The position numbers and the translations under genes were made by a program. Of a stretch of DNA of 62,333 bases, positions 45,976-59,670 are shown one piece after another (the first letter of the stretch is position 1; every line of letters starts with the position of its first letter). The notes beneath the pieces are model-generated. The model searched no databases. It was not told where the DNA came from and worked only from the letters and a program-made list of their open reading frames with translations. This DNA comes from Paenibacillus bovis (GTDB lineage: Bacteria > Bacillota > Bacilli > Bacillales > Bacillaceae_C), in NCBI GenBank assembly GCA_007679095.1, contig VEFU01000023.1, positions 1 to 62,333 of the forward strand. The letters run 5' to 3'.

Positions 45976-46485
45976 TCATTTCTCCCCACGCCGCCATTTC
46001 TCAAATGTTGCAGCTATTCCATCACTTAGTTGGATCCTTGTTGCAGATATTTGTTCTTTTGTTTTTTCAATACTACCTTCAATTTCTTGATCGACAGATT
46101 GCACTTCTATCAATAGTTCTCGAGCCGAAATCCTTAAAGCTCCTTGACCAAATACTGCCCACTGTTCTGTATAATCAGAAGTTGCTACATAAATTTGAGT
46201 CTTAATATTATTTAATTCTTTTGCTAGTTTCTCAATACGCTCATCTGCAGTTTCTTCTGCCTTTGTAAATATCACTTCAACATTATATTTTTTATATTTT
46301 TTCTCTATCCCTTTTACCTCATAGGCATCAAAGACAATAATTACTTTTGATCCTGTATATCCTTGATAATCCGCCATAATTTCTATTAATCGATCTCTTG
46401 CATTCGCAAGATTTCTGTTTTTTAATTCTATTAATTCCGGCCATGCTCCAATAATGTTGTAACCGTCGACGAGTAGGATGTCCAT
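45976..46485 (-). CDS. rae1: NYN/PIN-like ribosome-dependent endoribonuclease Rae1
   Basis: NYN-domain nuclease (169 aa, formerly YacP). B. subtilis Rae1 cleaves mRNA in the ribosomal A site. The acidic catalytic residues lie in DILLVDGYNIIGAWPEL, VIIVFDAYEVKG and ATSDYTEQ. Its ATG overlaps the rlmB stop by one base, and it ends the cysE-cysS-mrnC-rlmB-rae1 cluster. Confidence 0.92.
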   Translation of the reverse strand: MDILLVDGYNIIGAWPELIELKNRNLANARDRLIEIMADYQGYTGSKVIIVFDAYEVKGIEKKYKKYNVEVIFTKAEETADERIEKLAKELNNIKTQIYVATSDYTEQWAVFGQGALRISARELLIEVQSVDQEIEGSIEKTKEQISATRIQLSDGIAATFEKWRRGEK

Positions 46486-47231
46486 TATGATCCCTCAAGT
46501 GGGTTCCGTTTACGATACACTTCATACATAAGTAGGGCTGCTGCTACGGAAGCATTTAGAGATGTAACATGTCCTGACATTGGAAGGTGGACTAGGAAAT
46601 CACACTTTTCTCTTACTAAACGACCAATTCCCTTTCCTTCACTCCCTATTACAAGCGCCATCGGCATTGTAACATCCATCCTTCGATAATCTTGACTTCC
46701 TTTTGCATCTGTACCGAAAACCCAAATTCCACGTTCTTTTAATTCTTCAATTGTTCTAGCGATATTTGTTACTTTCACGACCGGTATATATTCAATGGCA
46801 CCTGTAGATAATTTCGCTACGGTTGCAGTCAATCCAACCGCTCTACGCTTCGGAATGATAATTCCATGTACACCTACTGCATCTGCTGTTCTAAGTATGG
46901 ATCCAAGATTATGAGGATCTTCTAATTCATCAAGAATTAAGAAGAATGGATCTTCCCCTTTTTCTGCAGCTAGGTTAAACATATCATCTATCTCTGCATA
47001 TTGATAAGCGGCTACTTGAGCAATTACGCCTTGATGATTTTCCTTCGAGAGTTGATCTATTTTTTGTCGAGGGACATATTGAACAAGCACATCATTTTGT
47101 TTCGCAAGCTTTAAAATTACTTGCATTTGACCTTTTTGCGCCCCTTCAGCAATCCAAATTTTATTAATATCACGCTCTGACTTAAGTGCTTCTATAATCG
47201 GGTTCTTTCCTGCAATCCATTCTTGGCTCAT
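46485..47231 (-). CDS. rlmB: 23S rRNA 2'-O-methyltransferase RlmB
   Basis: SpoU/TrmH-family methyltransferase (248 aa), expected to methylate a guanosine ribose in 23S rRNA. Motifs [34 protein letters not shown] and [19 protein letters not shown] form the SAM-binding knot. It overlaps mrnC by 4 bases. Confidence 0.93.
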   Translation of the reverse strand: MSQEWIAGKNPIIEALKSERDINKIWIAEGAQKGQMQVILKLAKQNDVLVQYVPRQKIDQLSKENHQGVIAQVAAYQYAEIDDMFNLAAEKGEDPFFLILDELEDPHNLGSILRTADAVGVHGIIIPKRRAVGLTATVAKLSTGAIEYIPVVKVTNIARTIEELKERGIWVFGTDAKGSQDYRRMDVTMPMALVIGSEGKGIGRLVREKCDFLVHLPMSGHVTSLNASVAAALLMYEVYRKRNPLEGS

Positions 47232-47638
47232 ACTAGCTTCACCCTCTCATTATCTATGAAATCAATAGCTGCTTGTAAAATCTCATTTAATCTTTCCTTG
47301 TTATTTGACAAGTATACCCAACCAAGCACAGCTTCAAAGGCAGTACTATAGCGGTATGTTTGTACATCTGTATTTTTCGGAATAGTACCCGACTTAGCAT
47401 TTCTTCCCCGCTTCATTACATGTTCTTCCTCTTCTTTTAAAAAAGATGTATCCACCATATATTTCAGGATTTTCGCCTGTGCTTTCGCTGAAACATATTT
47501 AGTTGCTTCACGGTGTAGGCGGTTTGGCTTTGTAATACCATGGTTCAATAGGTGATGCCGTACAAAAAGATCATATACGGCATCACCTACATAAGCTAAC
47601 GCTAAGCCATTCATTTGTTTGTAATCAGCTTCCACCAT
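47228..47638 (-). CDS. mrnC: Mini-ribonuclease III
   Basis: Mini-RNase III (136 aa), an RNase III catalytic domain without the double-stranded-RNA-binding domain, which matures 23S rRNA ends in B. subtilis. The signature [19 protein letters not shown] contains the catalytic acidic residues. It lies 3 bases after cysS. Confidence 0.95.
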   Translation of the reverse strand: MVEADYKQMNGLALAYVGDAVYDLFVRHHLLNHGITKPNRLHREATKYVSAKAQAKILKYMVDTSFLKEEEEHVMKRGRNAKSGTIPKNTDVQTYRYSTAFEAVLGWVYLSNNKERLNEILQAAIDFIDNERVKLV

Positions 47639-47641
47639 TTT

Positions 47642-49039
47642 TTATCCTCGCTTCCATCGAGTACCTTGTCTTGTATCTTCTAGTATAATATTTAGTTCTT
47701 TTAGTTGATCACGAATCTCATCTGCTCGTTTAAAATCACGATTCTTTCTAGCCTCTAAGCGTTCTTCAATAAGGCGGTCAATTTCTTCGTCTAGCAATTC
47801 TTCTTTTTCTAGTTGTAAACCTAATACCGAAAATAGTGTTTCAAATGTATTCATGAAAGCCGAAATTACGTTCGTTGACGTATTTTTTTCCATTAAGTAA
47901 TAGTTTGCCTGCTTTGATAACTCAAACAAAACAGAGATTCCATCTGCAGTGTTAAAATCATCATCCATTTTTGTTTCAAATTCATGTATTAATTCGTTAA
48001 TCTTTTGAATCCATGCATCATCATTTTCTGTCAGATTTGCACTCACATCTAGTCGATGTTTTAAATTCTGGTAAGATGTTTTCAAACGTTCCAGTCCTGC
48101 ACTTGCGTTTTGTAGCAATTCATCCGTATAGTTGATCGGATTTCGATAGTGTACTGCTAGCATGAAGAATCGCAGTACTTGTGGATCAATCTGTTTAATA
48201 ATGTCATGAACAAGAACAAAGTTACCTAACGACTTTGACATTTTTTCATTATCAATATTGATGTAACCATTATGCATCCAGTATCGAGCGAATTCTTTCC
48301 CAGTTAATGCTTCCGACTGTGCAATTTCATTTTCATGATGTGGGAATGTTAAATCTTGACCACCTGCATGAATATCAATGGTGTCACCTAAATATTTTCT
48401 TGCCATAGCAGAGCATTCAATATGCCAGCCTGGTCTACCCAATCCCCAAGGACTTTCCCATGATATTTCACCTTCTTTGGCAGCCTTCCATAGCGTGAAA
48501 TCAAGTGCATCTTCTTTCTTTTCTCCCGCTTGGATCCTAGCACCTACCTTCAAATCATCTACAGATTGATGAGAGAGCTTACCATAGCCTTCAAATTTCC
48601 TAGTACGATAATAAACATCGCCTTCCGATTCATATGCATAATCCTTTTCGATTAAAGTTGCGATAAAGTCAATAATTACATCCATATTTTCCGTTACTCG
48701 AGGATGTAGATTTGCTCGCTTGCATCCTAATGCAGTTACATCTTCAAAAAATGCTTCAATAAACTTTTCTGCAATAGTTGGTACATCGGATTGAAGTTCA
48801 TTAGCTGCTTTAATTAACTTATCATCTACATCTGTAAAGTTAGAAACATAGTTTACATCATAGCCCCTATATTCTAAATACCGGCGAACAGTATCAAAAA
48901 CAATTGCTGGTCTTGCATTCCCTATATGAATATAGTTGTATACGGTAGGGCCACATACATACATTTTCACTTTTCCTTCTTCTATTGGAACGAACTCTTC
49001 TTTTTTACGAGTTAGTGTATTATAAATTTTTATTGTCAT
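47642..49039 (-). CDS. cysS: Cysteinyl-tRNA synthetase
   Basis: Class I synthetase (465 aa) charging tRNA-Cys. HIGH-like motif [17 protein letters not shown] motif ([12 protein letters not shown]) and zinc ligands in [15 protein letters not shown] and [10 protein letters not shown] are present. It overlaps cysE by 20 bases and is expected to be controlled by the cysteine T-box upstream of cysE. Confidence 0.98.
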   Translation of the reverse strand: MTIKIYNTLTRKKEEFVPIEEGKVKMYVCGPTVYNYIHIGNARPAIVFDTVRRYLEYRGYDVNYVSNFTDVDDKLIKAANELQSDVPTIAEKFIEAFFEDVTALGCKRANLHPRVTENMDVIIDFIATLIEKDYAYESEGDVYYRTRKFEGYGKLSHQSVDDLKVGARIQAGEKKEDALDFTLWKAAKEGEISWESPWGLGRPGWHIECSAMARKYLGDTIDIHAGGQDLTFPHHENEIAQSEALTGKEFARYWMHNGYINIDNEKMSKSLGNFVLVHDIIKQIDPQVLRFFMLAVHYRNPINYTDELLQNASAGLERLKTSYQNLKHRLDVSANLTENDDAWIQKINELIHEFETKMDDDFNTADGISVLFELSKQANYYLMEKNTSTNVISAFMNTFETLFSVLGLQLEKEELLDEEIDRLIEERLEARKNRDFKRADEIRDQLKELNIILEDTRQGTRWKRG

Positions 49040-49676
49040 TATATACAGCTCCCTTCTCTATTTCCTTCTGTAACTGTATTATTTGATTTTCCAATGCTAA
49101 GAACTTATCTAGCACTGGATCTGGTAGGTCACTATGATTTAGATCCTTGCCTAATTTGATACCATCTTGTATTACAATTCTACCTGGTATCCCGACAACG
49201 GTTGAGTTATTGGGTACGTCTTTTAACACAACAGAACCCGCTCCTACTTTCGAGTTCTCCCCTATCGTAATATTTCCAAGCACTTTTGCACCAGTTGCTA
49301 TTAGGGCATTATCCTTCACTGTTGGGTGACGTTTACCCTTTTCTTTACCAGTTCCTCCAAGGGTTACACCTTGGTACACTGTTACATTATTGCCAATTAT
49401 ACATGTTTCCCCAATCACAACTCCCATTCCATGGTCAATGAAAAATCGGCGACCAATGGTTGCACCAGGATGAATTTCAATTCCTGTAAAAAAACGAGCA
49501 ATTTGGGAGATGATCCTTGCAATAAAATACATTCTCCGTTTATAAAATGCATGTGCAATTCTGTGTGCCCAAATAGCATGTAAACCCGAATAGGTTAAAA
49601 TTACTTCTAAACTGCTACGTGCTGCAGGGTCTTGATCAAATACCGTGTCTATATCTTCTTTTATTCGCTTAAACAA
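49020..49676 (-). CDS. cysE: Serine O-acetyltransferase
   Basis: CysE (218 aa) makes O-acetylserine, the carbon skeleton for cysteine. The left-handed hexapeptide repeats ([36 protein letters not shown]) with catalytic Asp/His are clear. It is first after the T-box and overlaps cysS, so cysteine synthesis and charging are linked. Confidence 0.97.
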   Translation of the reverse strand: MFKRIKEDIDTVFDQDPAARSSLEVILTYSGLHAIWAHRIAHAFYKRRMYFIARIISQIARFFTGIEIHPGATIGRRFFIDHGMGVVIGETCIIGNNVTVYQGVTLGGTGKEKGKRHPTVKDNALIATGAKVLGNITIGENSKVGAGSVVLKDVPNNSTVVGIPGRIVIQDGIKLGKDLNHSDLPDPVLDKFLALENQIIQLQKEIEKGAVYNDNKNL

Positions 49677-49770
49677 TTCCCCTCACCCCGATATATATAG
49701 GCTCCATTAAACACTCATCTGCTAATTCTCCGCTGCAAACAACATAGTAGAAAAAATAAATGATATTAAA

Positions 49771-50005
49771 ACAAAGACGCCTCTGTATAAAACAGAGACG
49801 CCTTAGCGCGGTTCCACTCTGGTTGGATTCTCAATACTAGAGAATCCCAGCTCCTTCTTGATAACGACAAGAGTACCGCTTGCACCTACTGGAATCAATC
49901 GTTCGGCGTAAGACTCTGAGGTGCAATTCAATAAAGCGAGAGGCCGGGACCGCTCTCAGCCAATGGCGGTTCTCTCTGTTCAGCATCGTTTATCTACTTC
50001 TCCTC
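49771..50005 (-). promoter_or_regulatory. Cysteine-specific T-box riboswitch
   Basis: The leader upstream of cysE contains a Stem I with GATGAGGAGAAGTA, the specifier loop GAATTGCACC whose UGC codon fits tRNA-Cys, the T-box TGGAACCGCG (near 49807-49816), and a terminator stem GGCGTCTCTG/CAGAGGCGTC followed by TTTGTTTT. Uncharged tRNA-Cys should stabilise the antiterminator and switch on cysE-cysS and genes downstream. The remaining ~45 bases to gltX hold no gene. Confidence 0.9.
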
Positions 50006-50050
50006 ATCCACGTTTTCCTAATATATAACAATAATATATTACATTTTCAC

Positions 50051-51514
50051 TTATTTGTTAATCATCAAACGATCAAGACGAGATTTAACTTTTTCTTTAC
50101 CAAGTAATTCGATAGAGTTTGGAAGTTCTGGACCATGAGTTTGGCCTGTTACTGCTACACGAATCGGCATGAATAATTTCTTCCCTTTTTGCCCTGTAGA
50201 TTTTTGTACTGCTTTTATTGCTTTTTTAATTTCATCTGCAACAAAATTCTCCAGTGCATCAATCTCTTGATAAAACGCAGATATCACTTCCGGAACTTGT
50301 TCTTCGTCTAGTACCGCTTGTGCTTCTTCATCATAGTCTACTTCGTCCGTAAAAAACAACTTAGAAAGTTCCACAATTTCTGCACCATAGCTCATTTGCT
50401 CTTGATAAAGTGCAATTAATCTCGTTACCCAGTCACACTCTTCTTCTGTTAGGTTCTCACTAACAATTCCAGCTTTCACTAGATGGGGGAGTGAAAGAGC
50501 CACTACATCTTTAAGTGCAAGCTTCTTCATGTATTGATTATTCATCCATTGAAGTTTTTGCTTATCAAACAAAGCAGGAGATTTCGATAACCGCTTCGCA
50601 TCGAAAATCTTAATAAACTCCTCCTTAGAGAAGATTTCTTCTTCTCCTTGTGGAGACCAACCAAGTAATGTAATAAAGTTAAATAATGCTTCAGGTAAAT
50701 ATCCTAATTCAGCATATTGCTCTATAAATTGAATGATAGACTCATCACGTTTACTTAGTTTCTTACGGCTCTCATTTACAATCAATGTCATATGGCCGAA
50801 AATTGGAGGTTCCCAATCAAATGCCTCATAAATCATTAATTGTTTAGGAGTATTAGAAATATGATCATCACCACGGAGGACATGACTAATTTTCATCAAA
50901 TGATCATCAATTGCAACAGCAAAATTATATGTTGGAATGCCGTCTTTTTTGACAATGACGAAATCGCCAATCCCATCAGATTCAAAGGAAACTTCATCCT
51001 TCACCATGTCCTGGAATGTATACACTTTACCTGTAGGTACTTTAAAGCGAATACTAGGTGTTCTACCTTCTGCTTCTAGTTTTTCTTGTTGCTCTTTTGT
51101 TAAGTTAGCACATTTTCCTGAATAGCGAGGCATGACACTGTTTGCTATTTGCGCTTCTCTTTCCGCTTCCAGTTCTTCCTCTGTGCAGTAACATTTATAT
51201 GCTAAACCACGTTGCAGGAGGTCATCATAATATTTCTTGTATATATCATTTCGCTCAGATTGACGGTATGGACCATAACCTCCATCCTTATCAACACTCT
51301 CGTCCCAATCTATTCCAAGCCATTTTAAATACGTTAACTGGCTTTGCTCTCCGCCTTCAATGTTTCTTTTTTGGTCTGTATCCTCAATTCTAATGACAAA
51401 TGTTCCCCCTAAATTGCGGGCAAACAAATAGTTAAATAATGCTGTACGTGCATTACCAATATGTAAATGTCCTGTTGGACTCGGTGCATAGCGCACTCTA
51501 ACATCGCTCGACAT
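50051..51514 (-). CDS. gltX: Glutamyl-tRNA synthetase
   Basis: Class I synthetase (487 aa). HIGH motif [17 protein letters not shown], zinc-like CYCTEEEL and KMSKS-type KLSKRD are intact. In Bacillaceae it normally also charges tRNA-Gln with Glu for later amidation. It follows ispF by 40 bases and is separated from cysE by the T-box. Confidence 0.98.
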   Translation of the reverse strand: MSSDVRVRYAPSPTGHLHIGNARTALFNYLFARNLGGTFVIRIEDTDQKRNIEGGEQSQLTYLKWLGIDWDESVDKDGGYGPYRQSERNDIYKKYYDDLLQRGLAYKCYCTEEELEAEREAQIANSVMPRYSGKCANLTKEQQEKLEAEGRTPSIRFKVPTGKVYTFQDMVKDEVSFESDGIGDFVIVKKDGIPTYNFAVAIDDHLMKISHVLRGDDHISNTPKQLMIYEAFDWEPPIFGHMTLIVNESRKKLSKRDESIIQFIEQYAELGYLPEALFNFITLLGWSPQGEEEIFSKEEFIKIFDAKRLSKSPALFDKQKLQWMNNQYMKKLALKDVVALSLPHLVKAGIVSENLTEEECDWVTRLIALYQEQMSYGAEIVELSKLFFTDEVDYDEEAQAVLDEEQVPEVISAFYQEIDALENFVADEIKKAIKAVQKSTGQKGKKLFMPIRVAVTGQTHGPELPNSIELLGKEKVKSRLDRLMINK

Positions 51515-51554
51515 AGAACTTCCTCCTCAACAATCTCCATTCATTCTACCTATT

Positions 51555-52043
51555 TTACAATAATTCATTTTCCTTTTGTAGCAAAACAACTGCTTGAGAT
51601 GCAATTCCTTCTTCACGCCCTACAAATCCGAGTCGTTCTGTAGTCGTTGCTTTCACATTTACTTGCTCCATACCCGCTTCCAGTAATTCGGCAATCCGCT
51701 CCTGCATTTTCTCAATATGTGGAGCCATCTTTGGCTTTTGTGCCATAACAATACAATCAATATTTACTAGTTTATACCCCTTATTTCTAACAAGCTTCCA
51801 AACGTGTTGTAAAAGCTTTGCTGAATCGGCATCCTTAAAATTAGGATCTGTATCAGGGAAATGTCGCCCAATATCACCTTCTCCTATTGCACCGAGACAT
51901 GCATCCGCTACAGTATGTAATAGAACATCTGCATCAGAATGTCCAATTAGGCCTTTTTCATAAGGAATCTCAATTCCACCAATGATTAATGGGCGGTCCT
52001 CGGCAAACGCATGCACATCAAAGCCGTTCCCAACTCTAAACAT
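51555..52043 (-). CDS. ispF: 2-C-methyl-D-erythritol 2,4-cyclodiphosphate synthase
   Basis: IspF (162 aa), the fifth step of the non-mevalonate isoprenoid pathway. Zinc ligands in GNGFDVHAF and HSDADVLLH, and the [11 protein letters not shown] and [12 protein letters not shown] motifs, are typical. Next to ispD, its pathway neighbour. Confidence 0.98.
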   Translation of the reverse strand: MFRVGNGFDVHAFAEDRPLIIGGIEIPYEKGLIGHSDADVLLHTVADACLGAIGEGDIGRHFPDTDPNFKDADSAKLLQHVWKLVRNKGYKLVNIDCIVMAQKPKMAPHIEKMQERIAELLEAGMEQVNVKATTTERLGFVGREEGIASQAVVLLQKENELL

Positions 52044-52082
52044 AGTTTGTTTCCCCCTTCAAAACACAACGATATCATTATT

Positions 52083-53871
<1,789 letters not shown>

Positions 53872-53945
53872 ACATTCCTTCACCTCCTATTATAATTATA
53901 AACAATTACATAACTTTAAAACCGTGACATAATTAAATATTTTAT

Positions 53946-53967
53946 AAATGTAATATCAATTACATTT
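53946..53967. promoter_or_regulatory. Perfect 9-bp inverted repeat upstream of yacL
   Basis: AAATGTAAT, four bases, then ATTACATTT. It lies ~40 bases downstream of the predicted yacL promoter, so it could be an operator or an mRNA hairpin. It is close to but not the TnrA/GlnR consensus (spacing is one short). Confidence 0.45.
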
Positions 53968-54005
53968 TCTTCCACTATTTACAATATATTTGTATTTACA
54001 TCATA

Positions 54006-54034
54006 AAAATAGCAATAACTAACACCAATGTCAA
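54006..54034 (-). promoter_or_regulatory. Likely SigA-type promoter of yacL-ispD-ispF-gltX
   Basis: On the minus strand TTGACA and TATTTT are 17 bases apart, in the AT-rich gap where disA is usually found. Confidence 0.6.
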
Positions 54035-54063
54035 TTTATTTAATGTGAAGTAATACACATTGA

Positions 54064-55437
54064 TTATTCAAAAGCCATTTGTAACGCTTCTGCGATATTA
54101 TGAACACCAATAATTTGAATTCCTGCAGGAGCTGTCCAGCCTCCCATATTATTGGCAGGTATGATTACTCTTTTAAACCCTAACTTTGCTGCCTCTTGTA
54201 CACGTTGTTCTATTCTAGAAACACGTCGTACCTCTCCAGTTAAGCCTACTTCACCAATGATGCAATCTGTTGCTCGTGTTTCTTTATCTTTATAGCTCGA
54301 CGCAATACTAATTGCTACGGATAGGTCAATTGCTGGTTCGTCCAATTTCACTCCACCCGCAACCTTTAAATATGCATCATAATTTTGTAATAGCAAACCT
54401 GCCCGTTTTTCTAATACAGCCATCAGCAAAGAAACCCGATTATGATCAATACCTGTTGCCATTCTCCGCGGCTGTCCATAACTCATCGGCGATATTAAAG
54501 CCTGGATTTCTACTAGAATTGGCCTAGTGCCCTCCATCGATGCTACTACTGTAGATCCAGATGCACCTTCTGACCTTTCTTCGAGAAAAATCTCCGATGG
54601 GTTCATAACTTCCTCTAAGCCACTCTCTTTCATTTCGAAGATGCCCATTTCATTTGTGGATCCAAAACGATTCTTTACTGCTCGTAAAATCCGATACGTA
54701 TGGTGTCTCTCCCCTTCAAAGTACAAAACAGTATCTACCATATGTTCTAATAAACGGGGGCCCGCAATGGAACCTTCTTTCGTTACATGCCCTACTATAA
54801 AAATAGCAATTCCTTTTGTTTTAGCTATTCTCATTAATTCAGCAGTACATTCCCTTACTTGGGATACGCTCCCCGGAGCAGAAGTGACTTCAGGATGGTA
54901 AATGGTTTGTATAGAATCGACTACAACAAAAGATGGCGATAGTGATTCAATCGTTTCATGGATGAATTCTAAGTTTGTTTCAGCATAAATGTATAACTCA
55001 GGTGACGAAACATCTAGCCTATCCGCTCTCAGTTTCGTTTGTTTTACCGATTCTTCACCTGAAATATAGAGGACTTTTTTATTCGTATTTGCTAATTGGG
55101 ATGATACCTGGAGAAGTAATGTGGATTTTCCTATTCCTGGGTCACCTCCAATTAATACAAGAGATCCAGGTACTACACCTCCACCTAATACTCGATTTAA
55201 TTCCTTTAGTTTTGTTGTAACACGAGGCTCTTGTCTTGTTTCAATAGTTGTAATAGGAGTTGCTTTTGACTGTGTTCCTGGTTCTGTATGTTGAAAGGAT
55301 CTTTTAGGCTGTTTCCCGACTATGTCCACCTCTTCAACCATCTTGTTCCATTCTCCACAACCAGGACAGCGGCCCATCCATTTTGCAGATTCATAACCGC
55401 ATTCTTGGCACATAAATTTAGTCTTTTTTTTGGCCAT
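54064..55437 (-). CDS. radA: DNA repair protein RadA
   Basis: RadA/Sms (457 aa), a branch-migration ATPase in recombination. An N-terminal zinc finger ([21 protein letters not shown]), Walker [11 protein letters not shown], the RadA-specific [11 protein letters not shown] motif and a C-terminal Lon-protease-like domain are all intact. It follows clpC, with a terminator-like hairpin between. Confidence 0.98.
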   Translation of the reverse strand: MAKKKTKFMCQECGYESAKWMGRCPGCGEWNKMVEEVDIVGKQPKRSFQHTEPGTQSKATPITTIETRQEPRVTTKLKELNRVLGGGVVPGSLVLIGGDPGIGKSTLLLQVSSQLANTNKKVLYISGEESVKQTKLRADRLDVSSPELYIYAETNLEFIHETIESLSPSFVVVDSIQTIYHPEVTSAPGSVSQVRECTAELMRIAKTKGIAIFIVGHVTKEGSIAGPRLLEHMVDTVLYFEGERHHTYRILRAVKNRFGSTNEMGIFEMKESGLEEVMNPSEIFLEERSEGASGSTVVASMEGTRPILVEIQALISPMSYGQPRRMATGIDHNRVSLLMAVLEKRAGLLLQNYDAYLKVAGGVKLDEPAIDLSVAISIASSYKDKETRATDCIIGEVGLTGEVRRVSRIEQRVQEAAKLGFKRVIIPANNMGGWTAPAGIQIIGVHNIAEALQMAFE

Positions 55438-55471
55438 TGCTTTTTCACCTTCTCAAACCTGTTATGAAAAT

Positions 55472-55504
55472 AATGGGATACACACTAGAAAGGTGTATCC
55501 CATT
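55472..55504 (-). terminator. Terminator between clpC and radA
   Basis: AATGGGATACAC pairs with GTGTATCCCATT around a nine-base loop, directly after the clpC stop; the following tract is TATTTTC in the transcript. It probably ends most transcripts of the CtsR operon, giving radA lower expression. Confidence 0.7.
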
Positions 55505-55510
55505 TTATAT

Positions 55511-57949
55511 TTATGACATTGCTTCTTCTTGTTTTGTTTTGACCGTAAACTCTCCATTTTCAACTCCGATGACAACATGTTGACCAGTTGATATGCTGCC
55601 TTTCAGTAGTTCTTCTGATAGTCGGTCTTCCACAAACTTTTGAATTGCTCTTCTTAATGGTCTTGCACCGTATTCCGGATCAAAACCTTCATCTGCAATT
55701 TTCGCTTTTGCTTCGTCCGTAATTTCTAAATGTATATCTTGATCTTTTAATCGTACCATTAATTCATTCGCCATTAATGTGACGATTTCTTGTAGATGTG
55801 GCTTTTCTAAGGCATGGAAGACAATAGTTTCGTCAATTCGGTTTAAGAATTCTGGACGAAATGCCTTTTTCAATTCTTCCATTACTTTGGATTTCATATC
55901 TTTGTAGTCTTGTTCCCCGTCTTGTATGCTGAAGCCAACATATTTATTACGTCTTAATGCTTCCGCTCCAACATTAGATGTTAGAATGAGTACTGTGTTA
56001 CGGAAATCAACCGTTCTTCCTTTAGAATCGGTTAAACGCCCATCTTCTAGCACCTGTAGTAAAATATTAAACACATCTGGGTGTGCTTTTTCAATTTCAT
56101 CTAGTAATATAACAGAGTACGGCTTACGTCTAACTTTTTCCGTTAATTGGCCACCCTCTTCATACCCAACATATCCTGGAGGTGAACCTACTAGTCTGGA
56201 AGTCGAATGCTTCTCCATGTATTCTGACATGTCTATTCTAATTAATGCATCCTCGTCTCCAAACATAGACTCTGCTAATGCTCGAGCAAGTTCCGTTTTT
56301 CCAACGCCAGTAGGTCCAAGGAAAATAAATGACCCTATTGGTCGCTTCGGATCTTTTAGTCCAGCCCTTGCTCTCCGTACTGCTTTTGCTACTGATTTTA
56401 CTGCCTCTTCTTGCCCAATTACTCTTGAGTGTAAGATTTCTTCTAGTTTTAATAATCTCTCTGTCTCAGTGGATGCAAGTTTTGAAACTGGTACACCGGT
56501 CCAACTTGATACCACACTTGCGATGTCTTCTGTTGTTACTTCGGTATTTTCTTGCCCTTGTTTTTCTTTCCAAGTTTTCTTCGTTGCTTCTAATTCTTCA
56601 CGAAGACGTTGCTCAGAGTCACGTAATGATGCAGCTTTTTCAAATTCTTGGCTCTGAACTGCTGCGTCCTTTTCTTTCCGTATAGTCTCTAATTTTACCT
56701 CGAGCTCTTTTAGATTAGGTGGTGTAGTATAAGAACGAAGACGAACTTTTGATCCAGCCTCATCTATTAAATCGATTGCTTTATCTGGTAAAAATCGATC
56801 TGAAATGTAACGATCAGAAAGGGTAACTGCTGCCTTAATGGCATCATCTGTAATAGAAACACGGTGATGTGCTTCATATCTGTCTCTTAATCCTTCTAAA
56901 ATTTGAATAGATTCCTCAATTGTCGGTTCATCAACCTGTATTGGTTGGAAACGACGCTCTAGTGCAGCATCTTTTTCAATATATTTTCGATATTCATCTA
57001 GAGTTGTAGCACCAATACATTGTAGTTCTCCGCGTGCTAATGATGGTTTCAATATATTGGATGCATCAATTGCACCTTCTGCACCACCCGCACCAATCAA
57101 TGTATGAAGTTCATCAATAAATAGAATGATATTTCCTGCTTGGCGAATTTCATCCATTACCTTCTTTAGACGATCTTCAAATTCACCACGGTATTTAGTT
57201 CCGGCAACGACCGTACCCATATCAAGGGTCATTACTCGCTTATCACGTAATGTTTCTGGAACTTCATTATTGATAATTTGTTGTGCGAGTCCTTCCGCTA
57301 TTGCTGTTTTACCAACACCTGGTTCTCCAATAAGTACAGGATTATTTTTAGTACGTCTACTCAACACTTCTATAACACGCTGAATTTCTTTATTTCTTCC
57401 AATTACAGGATCTAGACTGCCTTCACGTGCAGTTGCAGTTAAATCACGTGCAAGTCCATCAAGTGTAGGAGTGCTTGCGTTTGACACTCCAGATCCCGAA
57501 TGATTATTAGCTTCACTATTACCTAATAGCTGCAATACTTGTTGTCTAGCTTTATTTAGGCCAACTCCTAAATTTGTTAATACACGCGCTGCTACTCCCT
57601 CTCCTTCACGGATAAGACCAAGGAGAATATGCTCTGTACCAACATAGGAATGACCTAATTTTCTAGCTTCATCCATCGATAATTCTATTACTTTCTTTGC
57701 TCTCGGAGTATAATGTATGTTTTGGGAATTCTCATCCCCACGACCAATAAGCTTTTCTACTTCTTTTTGAATTTTATCTGGACTGAGAGAAAGACCATAT
57801 AGAGCTTTTGCGGCAATTCCTTCCCCTTCTCTAACAAGTCCGAGTAAAATATGCTCTGTACCAATATTGCCGTGTCCAAGGCGAATTGCCTCTTCTTGAG
57901 ATAATGCTAATACCTTTTGTGCTCTCTCTGTAAAACGGCCAAACATCAT
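55511..57949 (-). CDS. clpC: AAA+ chaperone ClpC
   Basis: Hsp100 unfoldase (812 aa) working with ClpP and adaptors. Two N-terminal repeats (to ~145), first AAA+ domain ([15 protein letters not shown]), the coiled-coil middle/UVR segment (~410-480, [15 protein letters not shown]) that MecA binds, second AAA+ domain ([15 protein letters not shown]) and a VGFSIQDG ClpP-docking-type loop region. Fourth gene of the CtsR operon, overlapping mcsB by 4 bases. Confidence 0.98.
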   Translation of the reverse strand: MMFGRFTERAQKVLALSQEEAIRLGHGNIGTEHILLGLVREGEGIAAKALYGLSLSPDKIQKEVEKLIGRGDENSQNIHYTPRAKKVIELSMDEARKLGHSYVGTEHILLGLIREGEGVAARVLTNLGVGLNKARQQVLQLLGNSEANNHSGSGVSNASTPTLDGLARDLTATAREGSLDPVIGRNKEIQRVIEVLSRRTKNNPVLIGEPGVGKTAIAEGLAQQIINNEVPETLRDKRVMTLDMGTVVAGTKYRGEFEDRLKKVMDEIRQAGNIILFIDELHTLIGAGGAEGAIDASNILKPSLARGELQCIGATTLDEYRKYIEKDAALERRFQPIQVDEPTIEESIQILEGLRDRYEAHHRVSITDDAIKAAVTLSDRYISDRFLPDKAIDLIDEAGSKVRLRSYTTPPNLKELEVKLETIRKEKDAAVQSQEFEKAASLRDSEQRLREELEATKKTWKEKQGQENTEVTTEDIASVVSSWTGVPVSKLASTETERLLKLEEILHSRVIGQEEAVKSVAKAVRRARAGLKDPKRPIGSFIFLGPTGVGKTELARALAESMFGDEDALIRIDMSEYMEKHSTSRLVGSPPGYVGYEEGGQLTEKVRRKPYSVILLDEIEKAHPDVFNILLQVLEDGRLTDSKGRTVDFRNTVLILTSNVGAEALRRNKYVGFSIQDGEQDYKDMKSKVMEELKKAFRPEFLNRIDETIVFHALEKPHLQEIVTLMANELMVRLKDQDIHLEITDEAKAKIADEGFDPEYGARPLRRAIQKFVEDRLSEELLKGSISTGQHVVIGVENGEFTVKTKQEEAMS

Positions 57950-59034
57950 AATATTTCCTCCTCACTGTCTCTTTTATCTAATTTCAGACGCTCACGAATT
58001 AATGCTGCTCTTTTTATATCTCGCTCAGCAGGTCGAAGAGGTCCACCTGCATATAGTTGTAAAAAGCCCGGTTGCGTTAAAATCATCAATTCATTTAAAA
58101 TGTTCTTCGACAAATGATTGATATATCCTGCATCTATGCCCAATCTTACGTCAGATAAACATTCAGCAGCCTCTTTTGTTTCAATAATTCTACTGTTTGC
58201 TAATATCCCGTAAGAACGAAACACCCTATCTTCTAATTGTATGTTAGATGTTTTTACTAATGCTTCTCTAGCCGACCTTTCCTGTGCAATTATTTGTCTA
58301 ACTACACTCATTAAGTCGCCAACAATATCTTCCTCTGACTTCCCTAGAGTGACTTGATTGGAAATCTGAAATATATTTCCAAGAGCTTCTGAACCTTCTC
58401 CATAAATCCCTCTTACAACAAGTCCTAATTGATTAATAGCTGGAATAATTCGGTTCATTTGTCTTGTCAAAATTAACCCCGGAAGATGGACCATTACGGA
58501 AGCGCGTAATCCAGTTCCAACATTTGTTGGACAACTAGATAAGTATCCTAATTGTTCATCAAAAGCATAATCAATTTTCTCTTCTAATACATCATCAATG
58601 GCGTTCGCACGCTCTAATGCAGCCATTAATTGAAAACCTGGAAAGATACATTGAATCCTAATATGATCTTCCTCATTAACCATAATGCTAATATCTTCCT
58701 GTTCAGAGAGAACAACCCCACCATTTGAGGAATTCTCTGCTAATTGAGGACTAATTAAATGTTTCTCTACAAGCACCCTTTTTTCCAAGGCTTTCATTTC
58801 ATCGATTTCTAAAAGCTCCATATCCCCATAAGGATAAAAAGCACCTTGACGCGTCACTTCCTGTACTTTAAGAAGTATTTCCCTAGCTTCCTCATTGCTA
58901 AACAATGTAGTAAATTTATGATTGCGCAAATTCCTTGCTAACCGAATTCTAGAGCTTAGAATAATATCAGAATCTGGTCCTTCTGCACTCATCCATGAGC
59001 TAACAGCTTTATGAAGAAACTTTTCTAGACTCAT
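57946..59034 (-). CDS. mcsB: Protein-arginine kinase McsB
   Basis: McsB (362 aa) phosphorylates protein arginines and marks them for ClpCP. The phosphagen-kinase motifs are [41 protein letters not shown] (with catalytic Cys) and SQEISGS-type loops. Activated by McsA, encoded directly upstream. In the CtsR operon. Confidence 0.97.
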   Translation of the reverse strand: MSLEKFLHKAVSSWMSAEGPDSDIILSSRIRLARNLRNHKFTTLFSNEEAREILLKVQEVTRQGAFYPYGDMELLEIDEMKALEKRVLVEKHLISPQLAENSSNGGVVLSEQEDISIMVNEEDHIRIQCIFPGFQLMAALERANAIDDVLEEKIDYAFDEQLGYLSSCPTNVGTGLRASVMVHLPGLILTRQMNRIIPAINQLGLVVRGIYGEGSEALGNIFQISNQVTLGKSEEDIVGDLMSVVRQIIAQERSAREALVKTSNIQLEDRVFRSYGILANSRIIETKEAAECLSDVRLGIDAGYINHLSKNILNELMILTQPGFLQLYAGGPLRPAERDIKRAALIRERLKLDKRDSEEEIL

Positions 59035-59576
59035 TACCTATTTCCCTCCTCATTTTTCAAATTATTTTCGAGGGATCGGATTTGATCTCGAACTTCTGCA
59101 GCTTTCTCAAATTCTTCATTTTCAACGAGCGTTCGTAATTCTTCCTTTAAGTTTTGTATCTCTTTCTTTATATGAATTGAGCCACCAATTCTTTTGGGAA
59201 CTCTTCCTCCATGCACCGTATTCCCACTTTGCACTCTTTGTAATATAGGTGAAATTTGCCGGCTAAACGCCTTATAACAATGCGGACAACCAAAACGGCC
59301 AACCTTGATAAATTGTTGGAAAGTCATTTCACAAGCATCACATTGAGTGATTCCTTGAGTAAGTGGTTGTGATTTTGCTTGTTGTAAAGCCGGATCAAGG
59401 TTTAGAAAACCAGCTAACAAATCATTAAATGAAAAGCCAGAAGTTCCCGCTGCGAAAAATAACTCTCCTTTTTCTTTAGCGCATTTTTCGCAAAGCTGAA
59501 TTACTGTCTTTTCCCCATTTACTATATTAGTAAAATGTAAAGTAGCCGGCCTTTCGTTACATTCCTGGCATATCAT
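59034..59576 (-). CDS. mcsA: McsB activator McsA
   Basis: Zinc-finger adaptor (180 aa) that activates McsB and helps switch off CtsR. Four Cys pairs (CQEC, CEKC, CDAC, CPHC) form zinc sites and a C-terminal UVR motif ([20 protein letters not shown]) follows. The ATG after AGGTGAGAG is preferred to an in-frame GTG three codons earlier. It overlaps mcsB by one base. Confidence 0.96.
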   Translation of the reverse strand: MICQECNERPATLHFTNIVNGEKTVIQLCEKCAKEKGELFFAAGTSGFSFNDLLAGFLNLDPALQQAKSQPLTQGITQCDACEMTFQQFIKVGRFGCPHCYKAFSRQISPILQRVQSGNTVHGGRVPKRIGGSIHIKKEIQNLKEELRTLVENEEFEKAAEVRDQIRSLENNLKNEEGNR

Positions 59577-59670
59577 CTCTCTCACCTAACCTTCTTAAAT
59601 TTATATTTGCTATATTTTACTGGATCTTCAGCGTAATGTGCTTCCCTGCTCGCTACTCATCCATACAACG

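Noticed and set aside
53946-53967. TnrA/GlnR binding site
   Set aside because: The half-sites TGTAA and TTACA are 6 bases apart, one fewer than the consensus spacing of 7, and the neighbouring genes have no nitrogen link.
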